From Candidatus Omnitrophota bacterium (GTDB lineage: Bacteria; Omnitrophota; Gorgyraeia; 2-01-FULL-45-10), in the NCBI GenBank assembly GCA_026387135.1, contig JAPLMH010000096.1:1-13512 (forward strand): a stretch of 13,512 nucleotides of DNA, written 5' to 3'. Of this stretch, positions 6,924 to 13,512 are shown piece by piece. Each line of letters opens with the position of its first letter. The first letter of the stretch is position 1. The notes beneath the pieces are model-generated. The model had not been told where the DNA came from, searched no databases, and was given only the letters and a program-made list of their open reading frames with translations. Both the position numbers and the translations under genes were made by a program.

Positions 6924-7900
6924 GGCATCATGTTTCTCAAAGATTGTCCGACTTTCTCTATCGGATGCTCATCGCCCGCTTTCATGAGAGCGTTCCAGTT
7001 CGCTCGGCCCGTCTCGTTCTCTTTGATCCACTCGCGGGCGAATTTACCGCTCTTGATCTCTTTCAGCATCTTCTGCATCGCTTTGCGAGTCCTATCGGTG
7101 ATTACCCTGGGGCCGCGCGTGATATCGCCGTAGCAGGCTGTGTTGGAAACGCCGCGCCTCATCCCCGCTATGCCTCTCTCCTGTATCAGGTCGGTGATGA
7201 GCTTCAACTCATGCAGAACTTCAAAGTACGCTATCTCCGCCTGATATCCGGCATTGACAAGTGTGTCAAACCCGGCCATGATAAGCTCGCTCACTCCGCC
7301 GCAGAGGACGGCCTGCTCTCCGAAGAGATCCGTCTCGGTCTCCTCTTCGAATGTCGTTTCAATAACACCGGCCCTGGTGCCGCCTATACCCTTGGCGTAC
7401 GCTAACGCCATCTTCATGGCATTGCCGGATGAGTCCTGATAGATAGCCACTAAACATGGAACTCCCTTGCCCTCTTCGTACATCTTTCTCACCAATGCGC
7501 CCGGCCCTTTGGGGGCGATCATGACGACGTCGATCTTCTTTGAAGGTTTTATCTGTTTAAACCTTATATTGAAACCGTGCGAGAATATCAGCACCTTGCC
7601 TTTGGTCATATTCTCGGCGATCTGTTCTTTGTAAACCTTCGCCTGCACGTGATCTTCGGTCAATATCTGTACGAGATCCGCGGCAGCCGAAGCTTCTTTT
7701 GCCGAAACAGGATTAAAACCATCCGCCTTGGCCTGTTCATAATTTTTTGTTCCCGGTAACTCGCTCACGACCACATCGAGACCCGAATCCCGTAAATTTA
7801 AACTCTGTCCACGCCCCTGGATGCCATATCCTATAACCGCTATCTTCTTCCCTTTTAGAATGCTTATATCGGCATCCTTGTCATAGTAAATCTTTGCCAT
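6908..7900 (-). CDS. ilvC: Ketol-acid reductoisomerase, class I (possibly NADH-preferring)
   Basis: This enzyme isomerises and reduces acetolactate or acetohydroxybutyrate to the dihydroxy acid, the second common step to valine, leucine and isoleucine, and needs Mg2+. At 330 aa it is the short class I form. The Rossmann motif is GYGIQG (24-29). Catalytic and metal residues are K131 (APKGPG), D191 and E195 (TDLFGEQ), E227 and E231 (FEVLHEL), and S252. Oddity: the loop after the second strand, which in NADPH enzymes reads like GLRxGS with Arg and Ser/Thr holding the 2'-phosphate, is SELPGT here (46-51). It has an acidic residue and no arginine, which suggests NADH use. Position 30 is Arg in GYGIQGRG rather than the common His. 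A strong Shine-Dalgarno AAGGAGG (7916-7910) lies 9 nt before the ATG. It sits 21 nt after ilvN and overlaps leuA. Confidence 0.95.
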   Translation of the reverse strand: MAKIYYDKDADISILKGKKIAVIGYGIQGRGQSLNLRDSGLDVVVSELPGTKNYEQAKADGFNPVSAKEASAAADLVQILTEDHVQAKVYKEQIAENMTKGKVLIFSHGFNIRFKQIKPSKKIDVVMIAPKGPGALVRKMYEEGKGVPCLVAIYQDSSGNAMKMALAYAKGIGGTRAGVIETTFEEETETDLFGEQAVLCGGVSELIMAGFDTLVNAGYQAEIAYFEVLHELKLITDLIQERGIAGMRRGVSNTACYGDITRGPRVITDRTRKAMQKMLKEIKSGKFAREWIKENETGRANWNALMKAGDEHPIEKVGQSLRNMMPWMKK

Positions 7901-7921
7901 TTTCCTACTCCTCCTTTTTAT

Positions 7922-8437
7922 TTACTCATTCACTTCAGGCTTTCCGTCAGCCTTCATACCTTTTTCGCCCGTTCCGAGCGCTATCCTGCCGGTCCTGACC
8001 ACCTCGACTATACTGAATGGCTTCAAAAGCTCGATCAGACCGTTTATCTTATTTGAATCGCCGGCGACTTCTGCGCTTACCGAGCCTGGCAAGGCGCTCA
8101 CTACTCTACCACCGACGGATTCAACCGCTTCCAGCACATTCTTTTGATTCTCCGCGTTGACAGCCACTTTTATCAACATGAGTTCCCTGTCGACAAATTC
8201 ACCTTCTTTAAAATCGACGACCTTGATGACGTCGATCAGTTTATTCAGCTGTTTCTTTATCTGCTCGAGCGTCTTATCGTCGCCTTTCGAGATTATCGTC
8301 ATCCTCGATACGGTAGGGTCTTCCGTCTCCCCCACCGCCAGAGAGTCGATATTAAAACCGCGGGCACTGAACAAGCCCGCTATGCGCGCAAGAACGCCGA
8401 ACTTATTCTCGACCAGCACAGATATTGTATGTCTCAC
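7922..8437 (-). CDS. ilvN: Acetolactate synthase regulatory (small) subunit
   Basis: This is the regulatory partner of the large subunit IlvB. It raises catalytic activity and, in characterised systems, confers valine feedback inhibition. At 171 aa it has an N-terminal ACT domain (about 1-75: HTISVLVENKFGVLARIAGLFSARG, then the NIDSLAVG strand and RMTII strand). A C-terminal ALS_ss_C-type domain follows (about 82-160: ELMLIKVAV to FSIVEVVRTGRIAL). The tail of about 17 residues is charged and has no match I recognise. The start is GTG at 8437, the only initiator that keeps the first ACT strand (RHTISVLV). Its Shine-Dalgarno AAAGGAG (8448-8442) is only 4 nt away and lies inside the 3' arm of a long inverted repeat. 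The gene follows ilvB after an unusually long 103-nt gap. Confidence 0.95.
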   Translation of the reverse strand: MRHTISVLVENKFGVLARIAGLFSARGFNIDSLAVGETEDPTVSRMTIISKGDDKTLEQIKKQLNKLIDVIKVVDFKEGEFVDRELMLIKVAVNAENQKNVLEAVESVGGRVVSALPGSVSAEVAGDSNKINGLIELLKPFSIVEVVRTGRIALGTGEKGMKADGKPEVNE

Positions 8438-8539
8438 CCCGCTCCTTTGGCAAATTTATTATTATATTTGCCTATAACATTTTGCATACCCATTAAATTT
8501 GGTTTTTCCACATAATAGTGCAGTGCCAAAGGGGCGGGG
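8437..8539 (-). promoter_or_regulatory. Inverted repeat in the ilvB-ilvN spacer; predicted RNA stem covering the ilvN ribosome binding site
   Basis: In the mRNA sense, a 16-nt arm CCCCGCCCCTTTGGCA (8539-8524) begins one base after the ilvB stop. It is complementary to TGCCAAAGGAGCGGGG (8452-8437) except for one C.A mismatch. The intervening 71 nt are AT-rich. The 3' arm contains the ilvN Shine-Dalgarno and ends on the G of the GTG start codon, so a folded stem would hide ilvN initiation. There is no U-tract after the stem, so it is not an intrinsic terminator. A ribosome ending at the ilvB stop would cover the 5' arm and could release the site, which would be a coupling device. The complementarity is seen directly; the function is inferred. 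Confidence 0.6.
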
Positions 8540-8540
8540 C

Positions 8541-10217
8541 TCATGCTAAACCGCCGCTTATCATCTTATTTATCGCCTCGCCCGCGGGAACCATCGGGAA
8601 GACATTCTCTTCCTGCTCGACGCGGAAATCTATTACGACAGTATTGTTTATCTTCAACGCCTTATCTATAGCCTTCCTCACGTCCTTCTTCTTTGTTATC
8701 CTCATGCCGACGGCCCCGTAGCTCTCGGCCAGCTTGACAAAATCGGGAGTATCCGCGCAGAGCTTCGTATATGAATATCTCTTCTTGTAAAATAGCTCCT
8801 GCCACTGCCTGACCATGCCAAGGCAGGAGTTGTTCAATATGATTATCTTGACCGGCGTCTTTTCGATGACGGCAGTGGCGAGTTCTTGTATATTCATCTG
8901 GATAGACCCGTCTCCCGCCACATCGAATACCGGCATCTTCGGCCTGCCGAGCTTGGCGCCGATGGCCGCCGGAAAACCGTATCCCATGGTCCCCAATCCG
9001 CCGGAAGAGATTATCGTCCGGGGTTTGATGAATTTAAAATATTGAGCGGCCCACATCTGGTTCTGCCCGACCTCCGTACAGATTATGGCGTTGCCTTTAG
9101 TCGCTTCATATATCTGCTCGACGACATACTGCGGGCGCAGCTTCTCATCAATCTTATACTTCATCGGATAGGTCTTCTTCCACCCGTCTATGGTCTTAAG
9201 CCAATCTTTCGTATCCGGCTTCTTTACCATCTTATTAAGCTGTTTCAATACGATAGCGGCATCTCCGACTATCGGTATATCCACATCGACGGTCTTCGAG
9301 ACGCTCGCCGGGTCTATGTCTATATGTATGACGCTTGCATGAGGAGCGAAAGCATCGAGCTTTCCAGTCACGCGGTCATCGAAACGAGCGCCGACAGCTA
9401 TGATGAGATCGGAATCCATTATGGCGTGGTTTGCGTAAGCCGTGCCGTGCATGCCGAGCATACCGAGCGCCAGCTTGTGGGTCATCGGGAACGCTCCGAG
9501 CCCCAGAAGCGTCATCGTGACCGGTATGTCATTCTTCGTGGCTAGAGAATAGACTTCATCGGACGCGTCGCAAGCTATCGCTCCGCCGCCCACGTAAAGG
9601 ATAGGCCTCTTCGATTCGCTGATGGCTTTGGCCGCGCGCTTTATCTGTCCGGGGTGGCCATTATAAGTGGGATTGTACCCGCGCATTTGGACCTTTTCAG
9701 GGTACGCGAACTCCGTCTCCTGCATCTGTATATCAGATGGAATATCGACCAGTACCGGACCGGGCCTTCCCGTAGAAGCGACATGGAAAGCCTCTTTGAT
9801 CACTCTCGCCAGATCCTTGATATCCTCTACGAGATAGTTATGTTTTGTAATAGGCCGCGTAATGCCGGTGATATCGGCCTCTTGGAAAGCGTCGTTGCCT
9901 ATCAAAAAACTCTTAACCTGTCCGGTGATGGCTACCATAGGTATCGAGTCCATATAAGCAGTAGCTATACCGGTAACAAGATTCGTGGCGCCGGGTCCCG
10001 ACGTCGCCAGGCAGACGCCAACCTTACCGGTAGCTCTTGCATAACCGTCGGCTGCGTGCGCCGCCCCCTGTTCGTGTCTGGTCAGGATAAATCTGATCGG
10101 AGCGTCGTAAAGCTGGTCGAATATCGGCAGGACCTGACCGCCCGGATAACCGAAGATCACCTCGACATTCTCTTTCTTCAAGCACTCTATCAGTATTCTT
10201 GCGCCATTCATTTTCAT
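8541..10217 (-). CDS. ilvB: Acetolactate synthase catalytic (large) subunit
   Basis: This TPP- and FAD-dependent enzyme condenses two pyruvates to 2-acetolactate, or pyruvate with 2-oxobutyrate, at the entry to branched-chain amino acid synthesis. At 558 aa it is normal length. The N-terminal TPP Pyr domain has YPGGQVLPIFD and the catalytic Glu49 in RHEQGAAHAADGYAR. The central domain follows (about 190-330: LYVGGGA, VGARFDDRVTGK). The C-terminal TPP-binding domain has GDGS (435-438) through NNS (462-464). The RQWQELF segment carries the tryptophan known from herbicide-binding sites. The chosen start is ATG at 10217, 2 nt after the ilvD stop. The frame is open 33 codons further upstream, but that part overlaps ilvD and does not resemble the family. 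No clear Shine-Dalgarno precedes the ATG, so reinitiation after ilvD is likely. It works with IlvN downstream. Confidence 0.96.
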   Translation of the reverse strand: MKMNGARILIECLKKENVEVIFGYPGGQVLPIFDQLYDAPIRFILTRHEQGAAHAADGYARATGKVGVCLATSGPGATNLVTGIATAYMDSIPMVAITGQVKSFLIGNDAFQEADITGITRPITKHNYLVEDIKDLARVIKEAFHVASTGRPGPVLVDIPSDIQMQETEFAYPEKVQMRGYNPTYNGHPGQIKRAAKAISESKRPILYVGGGAIACDASDEVYSLATKNDIPVTMTLLGLGAFPMTHKLALGMLGMHGTAYANHAIMDSDLIIAVGARFDDRVTGKLDAFAPHASVIHIDIDPASVSKTVDVDIPIVGDAAIVLKQLNKMVKKPDTKDWLKTIDGWKKTYPMKYKIDEKLRPQYVVEQIYEATKGNAIICTEVGQNQMWAAQYFKFIKPRTIISSGGLGTMGYGFPAAIGAKLGRPKMPVFDVAGDGSIQMNIQELATAVIEKTPVKIIILNNSCLGMVRQWQELFYKKRYSYTKLCADTPDFVKLAESYGAVGMRITKKKDVRKAIDKALKINNTVVIDFRVEQEENVFPMVPAGEAINKMISGGLA

Positions 10218-10219
10218 GA

Positions 10220-11875
10220 CTATACTTTTAAGATAGCGCCTTCGGAAGCCGATGAAACGGACTTCGCGTAACGCGCCAAATATCCTTCCTTCTCTTTTAT
10301 CTCCGGAGCGTGCCATTTCGCGAGACGCGCCTTTATCTCGGCATCGCTCACTTTCAACTCGAGCTTCCTCTTCGGAATATCAAGCACGATCTCGTCACCA
10401 TCTTCGATTATGGCTATGAGGCCTCCCGCTTGAGCCTCGGGAGAGATGTGACCTATGCAGGGGCCTTGCGTCCCTCCGGAAAATCTTCCATCGGTAATTA
10501 GCGCCACATCTTCGGCCAGGCCCATTCCTACGATCGCCGCTGTAGGAGATAGCATCTCTCTCATGCCCGGACCGCCCTTAGGGCCTTCGTAACGGATAAC
10601 TATGCAATCGCCTTTCTTGATCTTGCCTGCCATGATCGCCTGCATGCAAGTCTCTTCGGAATCGAAGACGCGCGCCTTGCCAGTAAAGTTCATCATCTTT
10701 GACGAGACTGCCGTCTGCTTCACAACGCTGCCTTCGGGCGCTATATTGCCTTTCAGCACGGCGATGCCGCCCTCGGCATGATACGGGTTCTTAATATCAC
10801 GAATGACGGTCTCGTCTAAAATCTGAGCGTCATTGGCTATCTGACTTATCGTCTTTGAACTGCATGTCATAACGTCATTAAGCATATTCTTCATGCGCTT
10901 CATTATCGCAGGAATACCTCCGGCATATTCTAAGTCCTCCATGAAGTGCTCTCCACCAGGAAGAATATTCGTAATATGCGGCGTCTGGCGCGATATGGAA
11001 TCAAAGGTGTCTATAGATAACGGCACTTCGAACTCCTTGGCTATCGCCAATAGATGCAGAACTGTATTAGTTGAACCGCCAAGCGCCATATCGATCTTGA
11101 TAGCGTTCTCGAATGCCTCTTTTCTCATTATGGTCCGCGGCAGAATATTGCGCCGGACGAGATTGACGATCTTCTCTCCCGACTCCTGCGCTATCCTGTC
11201 CTTCTTGGCGGAGACCGCCAGCGCGGTAGCGCAACCCGGAACGCTCATACCGAGCGCTTCGGTCACGCAGGCCATAGAATTTGCAGTGTATAATCCCTGG
11301 CACGCTCCCGCGCCCGGGCACGCGCACATCTCGAGATTACACATCTCTTCCTGTGAGATATCGCCTTTCTTGAATTTGCCAACTGCTTCAAAAGTGTCTT
11401 TAACGAGCGACAGGCGCCTGCCCTTATAATTTCCGCTCATCATGGGGCCCGCGGTAACAAATATGGATGGAATATTCAATCGGCCGACACCCATCATCAT
11501 ACCGGGCGTGATCTTGTCGCAATTGGTCAGACAGACGAGCCCGTCAAAAGAATGCGCCTTACAGATGGTCTCGACCATATCGGCTATAAGCTCACGCGAG
11601 GCTAGCGAATACTTCATGCCGGAATGGCCCATAGCGATGCCATCGCAGATGCCCGGGATGCCGAAGAAGAACGGCACGCCGCCCGCCATGCATATTCCCC
11701 GCTCAATAAAGCGCTCGAGCCTGTCCATATGTATATGGCCCGGGATAATATCGGTCCTGGATGTGGCAACCGCTATAAAAGGCTTTGCCATATCGTCTTT
11801 TGATATACCTGTGGCGTATAGTAGGCTCCTCGCCCCCGCTCTCTCAATACCCTTCTTGATCTTGTCGCTCTTCAT
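10220..11875 (-). CDS. ilvD: Dihydroxyacid dehydratase
   Basis: This iron-sulfur enzyme dehydrates 2,3-dihydroxyisovalerate (or the methylvalerate analogue) to the 2-oxo acid, the third common branched-chain step. At 551 aa it is the normal length. Motifs include DGIAMGHSGM (78-87), NCDKITPGM (118-126) with cluster ligand Cys119, CACPGAGACQG with Cys186 and Cys192, and the C-terminal RYEGPKGGPGM and TDGRFSGGT blocks. The first cluster region reads IIPGHIHM (43-50). This resembles the PGH type of E. coli, which has an oxygen-sensitive [4Fe-4S] cluster, rather than the PCN type with a third early cysteine found in [2Fe-2S] relatives. Sugar-acid dehydratases are homologous, but the neighbours settle the role. 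Start: ATG at 11875, 9 nt after AGGAG (11889-11885). It is the first gene of the operon. Confidence 0.96.
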   Translation of the reverse strand: MKSDKIKKGIERAGARSLLYATGISKDDMAKPFIAVATSRTDIIPGHIHMDRLERFIERGICMAGGVPFFFGIPGICDGIAMGHSGMKYSLASRELIADMVETICKAHSFDGLVCLTNCDKITPGMMMGVGRLNIPSIFVTAGPMMSGNYKGRRLSLVKDTFEAVGKFKKGDISQEEMCNLEMCACPGAGACQGLYTANSMACVTEALGMSVPGCATALAVSAKKDRIAQESGEKIVNLVRRNILPRTIMRKEAFENAIKIDMALGGSTNTVLHLLAIAKEFEVPLSIDTFDSISRQTPHITNILPGGEHFMEDLEYAGGIPAIMKRMKNMLNDVMTCSSKTISQIANDAQILDETVIRDIKNPYHAEGGIAVLKGNIAPEGSVVKQTAVSSKMMNFTGKARVFDSEETCMQAIMAGKIKKGDCIVIRYEGPKGGPGMREMLSPTAAIVGMGLAEDVALITDGRFSGGTQGPCIGHISPEAQAGGLIAIIEDGDEIVLDIPKRKLELKVSDAEIKARLAKWHAPEIKEKEGYLARYAKSVSSASEGAILKV

Positions 11876-11890
11876 AGTAGATAGCTCCTA

Positions 11891-11915
11891 TATAGTCCTA
11901 AAATTATATACTATA
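11891..11915. repeat. Short inverted repeat around the -10 box and start site (candidate operator)
   Basis: TATAGT (11891-11896) and ACTATA (11910-11915) are perfect 6-bp inverted arms 13 bp apart. They flank the TATAAT box and the expected transcription start of the ilvD promoter. The spacing of half-sites (19 bp centre to centre) would suit a dimeric repressor. The arms are AT-rich in an AT-rich stretch, so chance is a real possibility. Confidence 0.25.
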
Positions 11916-11932
11916 CCTTTATGGGGTGTCAA
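11903..11932 (-). promoter_or_regulatory. Consensus sigma70-type promoter of the ilv-leu-aro operon
   Basis: On the minus strand TTGACA (11932-11927) and TATAAT (11908-11903) are both perfect consensus hexamers with an 18-bp spacer. The expected start site near 11896 leaves about 20 nt before the ilvD ATG, just enough for the Shine-Dalgarno. There is no room for a T-box, leader peptide or attenuator. It is the only clear promoter for the 11 genes on this strand below it. Confidence 0.82.
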
Positions 11933-12009
11933 TTGAATATATCCAGGTAAGATCTTGAAACGAAGGATGCGTTTTTTACCAGCGGGCAAGATGCAGCCGC
12001 TCCAATCCC

Positions 12010-13512
12010 TTAATCATCCTCTGCCGAAATACACACCCTATTTTTTCCTTTTTTCTTGGCTTCATACAATGCGTCATCAGCTCTTTTGATCAGGGAATCC
12101 ACAGTATCTTTCGGCCTGTATGCTGCGACCCCGAAACTGGCCGTTACCTTGTAACTATCTTTCTCGCCCTTGACGCCGCTATTTTCCGTATTTTTTCTGA
12201 CCTTCTCGGCTATGGATAATGCCTCTTTCATGTTAGCTCCGTTTAAGAGCATTATCATCTCTTCCCCGCCATACCTGGCCACTATATCGGAAGAACGCGA
12301 CCCGGCCTTTAAGACATTGGCCACCTCTATTAAAACCATGTCTCCCACCAGGTGCCCGTAGGTATCATTGAACTGTTTAAAATTATCTATGTCGCTCATC
12401 ACAATGGCGAATCTCTTAGATTGGTCCATGGCCGCGAACATGATCTCCGCCTCAAGAAGCATCTTGAAATATTTTATATTGTATAATCCTGTCAGCCCGT
12501 CTGTAATAGCCATCTTGAGAAATCTTTTTCTCTCCGCGAATATACGTATAAAATTCGATGCTCCTATCAGTATCGAGCTCACTAATATGCCTAATAAAGG
12601 CACGCCCGTATCGATCCTAATGCCGGATCTGAATAGAATAAGAGACGCCGCAAAATAGACGACTCCGCCCGCAAGAACTAGAAGATACTCCTTTACGGGG
12701 CGGTTCCCCAGCATCGCAAAGGCCGGGAAGACGGCAAGAAGATAGATAAGGATGATATTAACGATTGCCGGCGGAAAGTAGATAAATCTCTTGTTCACAA
12801 TGTTGTCTACAACGGTGGCCACTATGCCTATCCCGGGATATTGCGCCTCCATGGGAACCGAGCTTATGTCGTATAACCCTATAGCGGTGACGCCCACGAG
12901 GCATATGCTGTTTTTAAAATCTTTTAAGTCTATTCCGGGACTCTTCCCTTCCGACATATCTTTGTAGGCGCTCAAGACGTCGAGGAAAGAGTAGTGCTTA
13001 AATGTATTCTGCCATTTGCCGAGCCAGTTGATCAGCATGGTATTTTTTGCCGTAAGCGGTATCTTGAAGTCGCGCCCCGATTCGGAAATGACTATGTATT
13101 TCGAATCCACTTCTTTTATCTGAGCGTCCGTATAATCAAGGGCTATCTTAAGGGCTATATGCGGCAGACGACCTTCCGCGGTATCAAAGAGAAGCGGGAT
13201 GTTTCTTACGATGCCGTCCTCATCGCGGTAGATATTCATGGCGCCGGTGCCTTTAAGATTGGCGCTAAAGCGCCCCAGGGGCATCAGGGCGTCTTTTGTA
13301 TCGAAAGGAGTTGACTGAAAAACAAAAGGTAAATATACGTTGGCATTTGCCTTTAGCGATTCCTCAAACAGAATATCTTCTTTTTCGTAGTCGGAAGGTT
13401 CGGAAAACAGAACATCAAAATATACATATTTTACGCCCAGCTTTTTCAACACGCCTGCCATCGTGGCATGCCAGGAACGGTCCCATGGCCAACGTCCTAC
13501 GCTGGCGATATC
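12010..13512 (-). CDS. CHASE2-3TM-GGDEF signalling protein, N-terminus beyond right edge
   Basis: This is a membrane sensor with a predicted diguanylate cyclase output. 500 residues are visible and the frame is open to the window edge; the first visible residues DIASVGRWPWDRSWHA are CHASE2-like, so the methionine at 13461 is internal. The extracytoplasmic CHASE2 sensor domain covers about residues 1-235, including the FDVLFSEP strand and the P-G-x-G segment near 226. Three membrane helices follow at about 247-268, 276-294 and 303-325. The GGDEF domain starts at DGLTGLYN (338). Its active-site loop is YGGEEM (GGEEM 415-419) instead of GGDEF or GGEEF, and an RSSD I-site (406-409) sits five residues before it. 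The metal-binding DIDNF motif is intact, so catalysis is plausible but the Phe-to-Met change is unusual. The stop at 12010 is about 78 nt upstream of the operon promoter's -35 box. Confidence 0.92.
   Translation of the reverse strand, partial: DIASVGRWPWDRSWHATMAGVLKKLGVKYVYFDVLFSEPSDYEKEDILFEESLKANANVYLPFVFQSTPFDTKDALMPLGRFSANLKGTGAMNIYRDEDGIVRNIPLLFDTAEGRLPHIALKIALDYTDAQIKEVDSKYIVISESGRDFKIPLTAKNTMLINWLGKWQNTFKHYSFLDVLSAYKDMSEGKSPGIDLKDFKNSICLVGVTAIGLYDISSVPMEAQYPGIGIVATVVDNIVNKRFIYFPPAIVNIILIYLLAVFPAFAMLGNRPVKEYLLVLAGGVVYFAASLILFRSGIRIDTGVPLLGILVSSILIGASNFIRIFAERKRFLKMAITDGLTGLYNIKYFKMLLEAEIMFAAMDQSKRFAIVMSDIDNFKQFNDTYGHLVGDMVLIEVANVLKAGSRSSDIVARYGGEEMIMLLNGANMKEALSIAEKVRKNTENSGVKGEKDSYKVTASFGVAAYRPKDTVDSLIKRADDALYEAKKKGKNRVCISAEDD

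Noticed and set aside
8454..8490. Internal promoter for ilvN based on TATAAT at 8466-8461
   Set aside because: No acceptable -35 hexamer lies 16-18 bp upstream and there is no extended -10 TG; the motif is expected by chance in this AT-rich spacer.
8437..8539. Intrinsic terminator between ilvB and ilvN
   Set aside because: The stem arms are 71 nt apart and the 3' arm is followed by GTGAGAC rather than a U-tract.
8886..9545. Long plus-strand open frame of 219 codons opposite ilvB
   Set aside because: It lies wholly antisense to a certain ilvB, has the odd composition of a reverse-strand shadow (many Arg, His, Tyr), and has no promoter or family signature.
10218..10316. 33-codon N-terminal extension of IlvB
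   Set aside because: The frame is open upstream but overlaps ilvD, is basic and unlike the family, and the ATG at 10217 gives the normal IlvB start 2 nt after the ilvD stop.
11876..11902. T-box or leucine/isoleucine leader peptide upstream of ilvD
   Set aside because: The predicted leader is about 20 nt, too short for either, and no run of branched-chain codons is present.
11941..12009. Terminator after the CHASE2-GGDEF gene
   Set aside because: Only a 5-bp AGCGG/CCGCT pairing is seen on the minus strand, with a run of A rather than U after it; the T-run is on the plus strand where there is no gene to terminate.
1..13512. Mobile elements, CRISPR arrays, tRNA or rRNA genes
   Set aside because: No transposase or integrase motifs, no spaced direct repeats, and no tRNA or rRNA-like sequence were seen on either strand.

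Overview
The window reads as ordinary bacterial chromosome with moderate GC content and many ATA isoleucine codons. It looks like a free-living or sediment-type, probably anaerobic, Gram-negative lineage. A prepilin peptidase inside an aromatic/branched-chain amino acid cluster, together with membrane GGDEF proteins, reminds me of candidate phyla such as Omnitrophota. That placement is a recollection-based inference and was not tested.

Layout, right to left because almost everything is on the minus strand. (1) 12010-13512: the 3' part of a CHASE2-3TM-GGDEF signalling protein that runs off the right edge. (2) About 11932 down to 1581: one apparently continuous operon, ilvD-ilvB-ilvN-ilvC-leuA-aroE-prepilin peptidase-aroC-aroK-98 aa membrane protein-78 aa membrane protein. 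It is led by a consensus sigma70-type promoter (TTGACA, 18 bp, TATAAT) with a leader of only about 20 nt. Junctions are mostly overlaps (1, 4, 4, 8 and 16 nt) or gaps under 25 nt. The one long gap is the 103 nt between ilvB and ilvN, which holds a long inverted repeat. (3) 1237-1578: the only plus-strand gene, a small secreted coiled-coil protein, probably translated from a leaderless mRNA. (4) 291-1136: a second, 4-TM GGDEF protein, transcribed divergently from (3) off a back-to-back promoter pair. (5) 1-298: the 5' part of truA, overlapping the end of that GGDEF gene and apparently starting with ACG.

Functionally, IlvBN, IlvC and IlvD carry pyruvate to 2-oxoisovalerate, and LeuA draws that off toward leucine (leuBCD and an aminotransferase are not here). 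AroE, AroK and AroC are shikimate-pathway steps (aroA and the early steps are not here). No mobile element, CRISPR array, tRNA or rRNA was seen. There is no gene-free stretch over 300 bases.

I did not find a clearly new multi-gene system. The items most worth a second look are the ilvB-ilvN inverted repeat that would bury the ilvN ribosome binding site, the ACG start of truA, the non-NADPH-like cofactor loops of both IlvC and AroE, the leaderless secreted protein, and the two small membrane proteins translationally chained to aroK.
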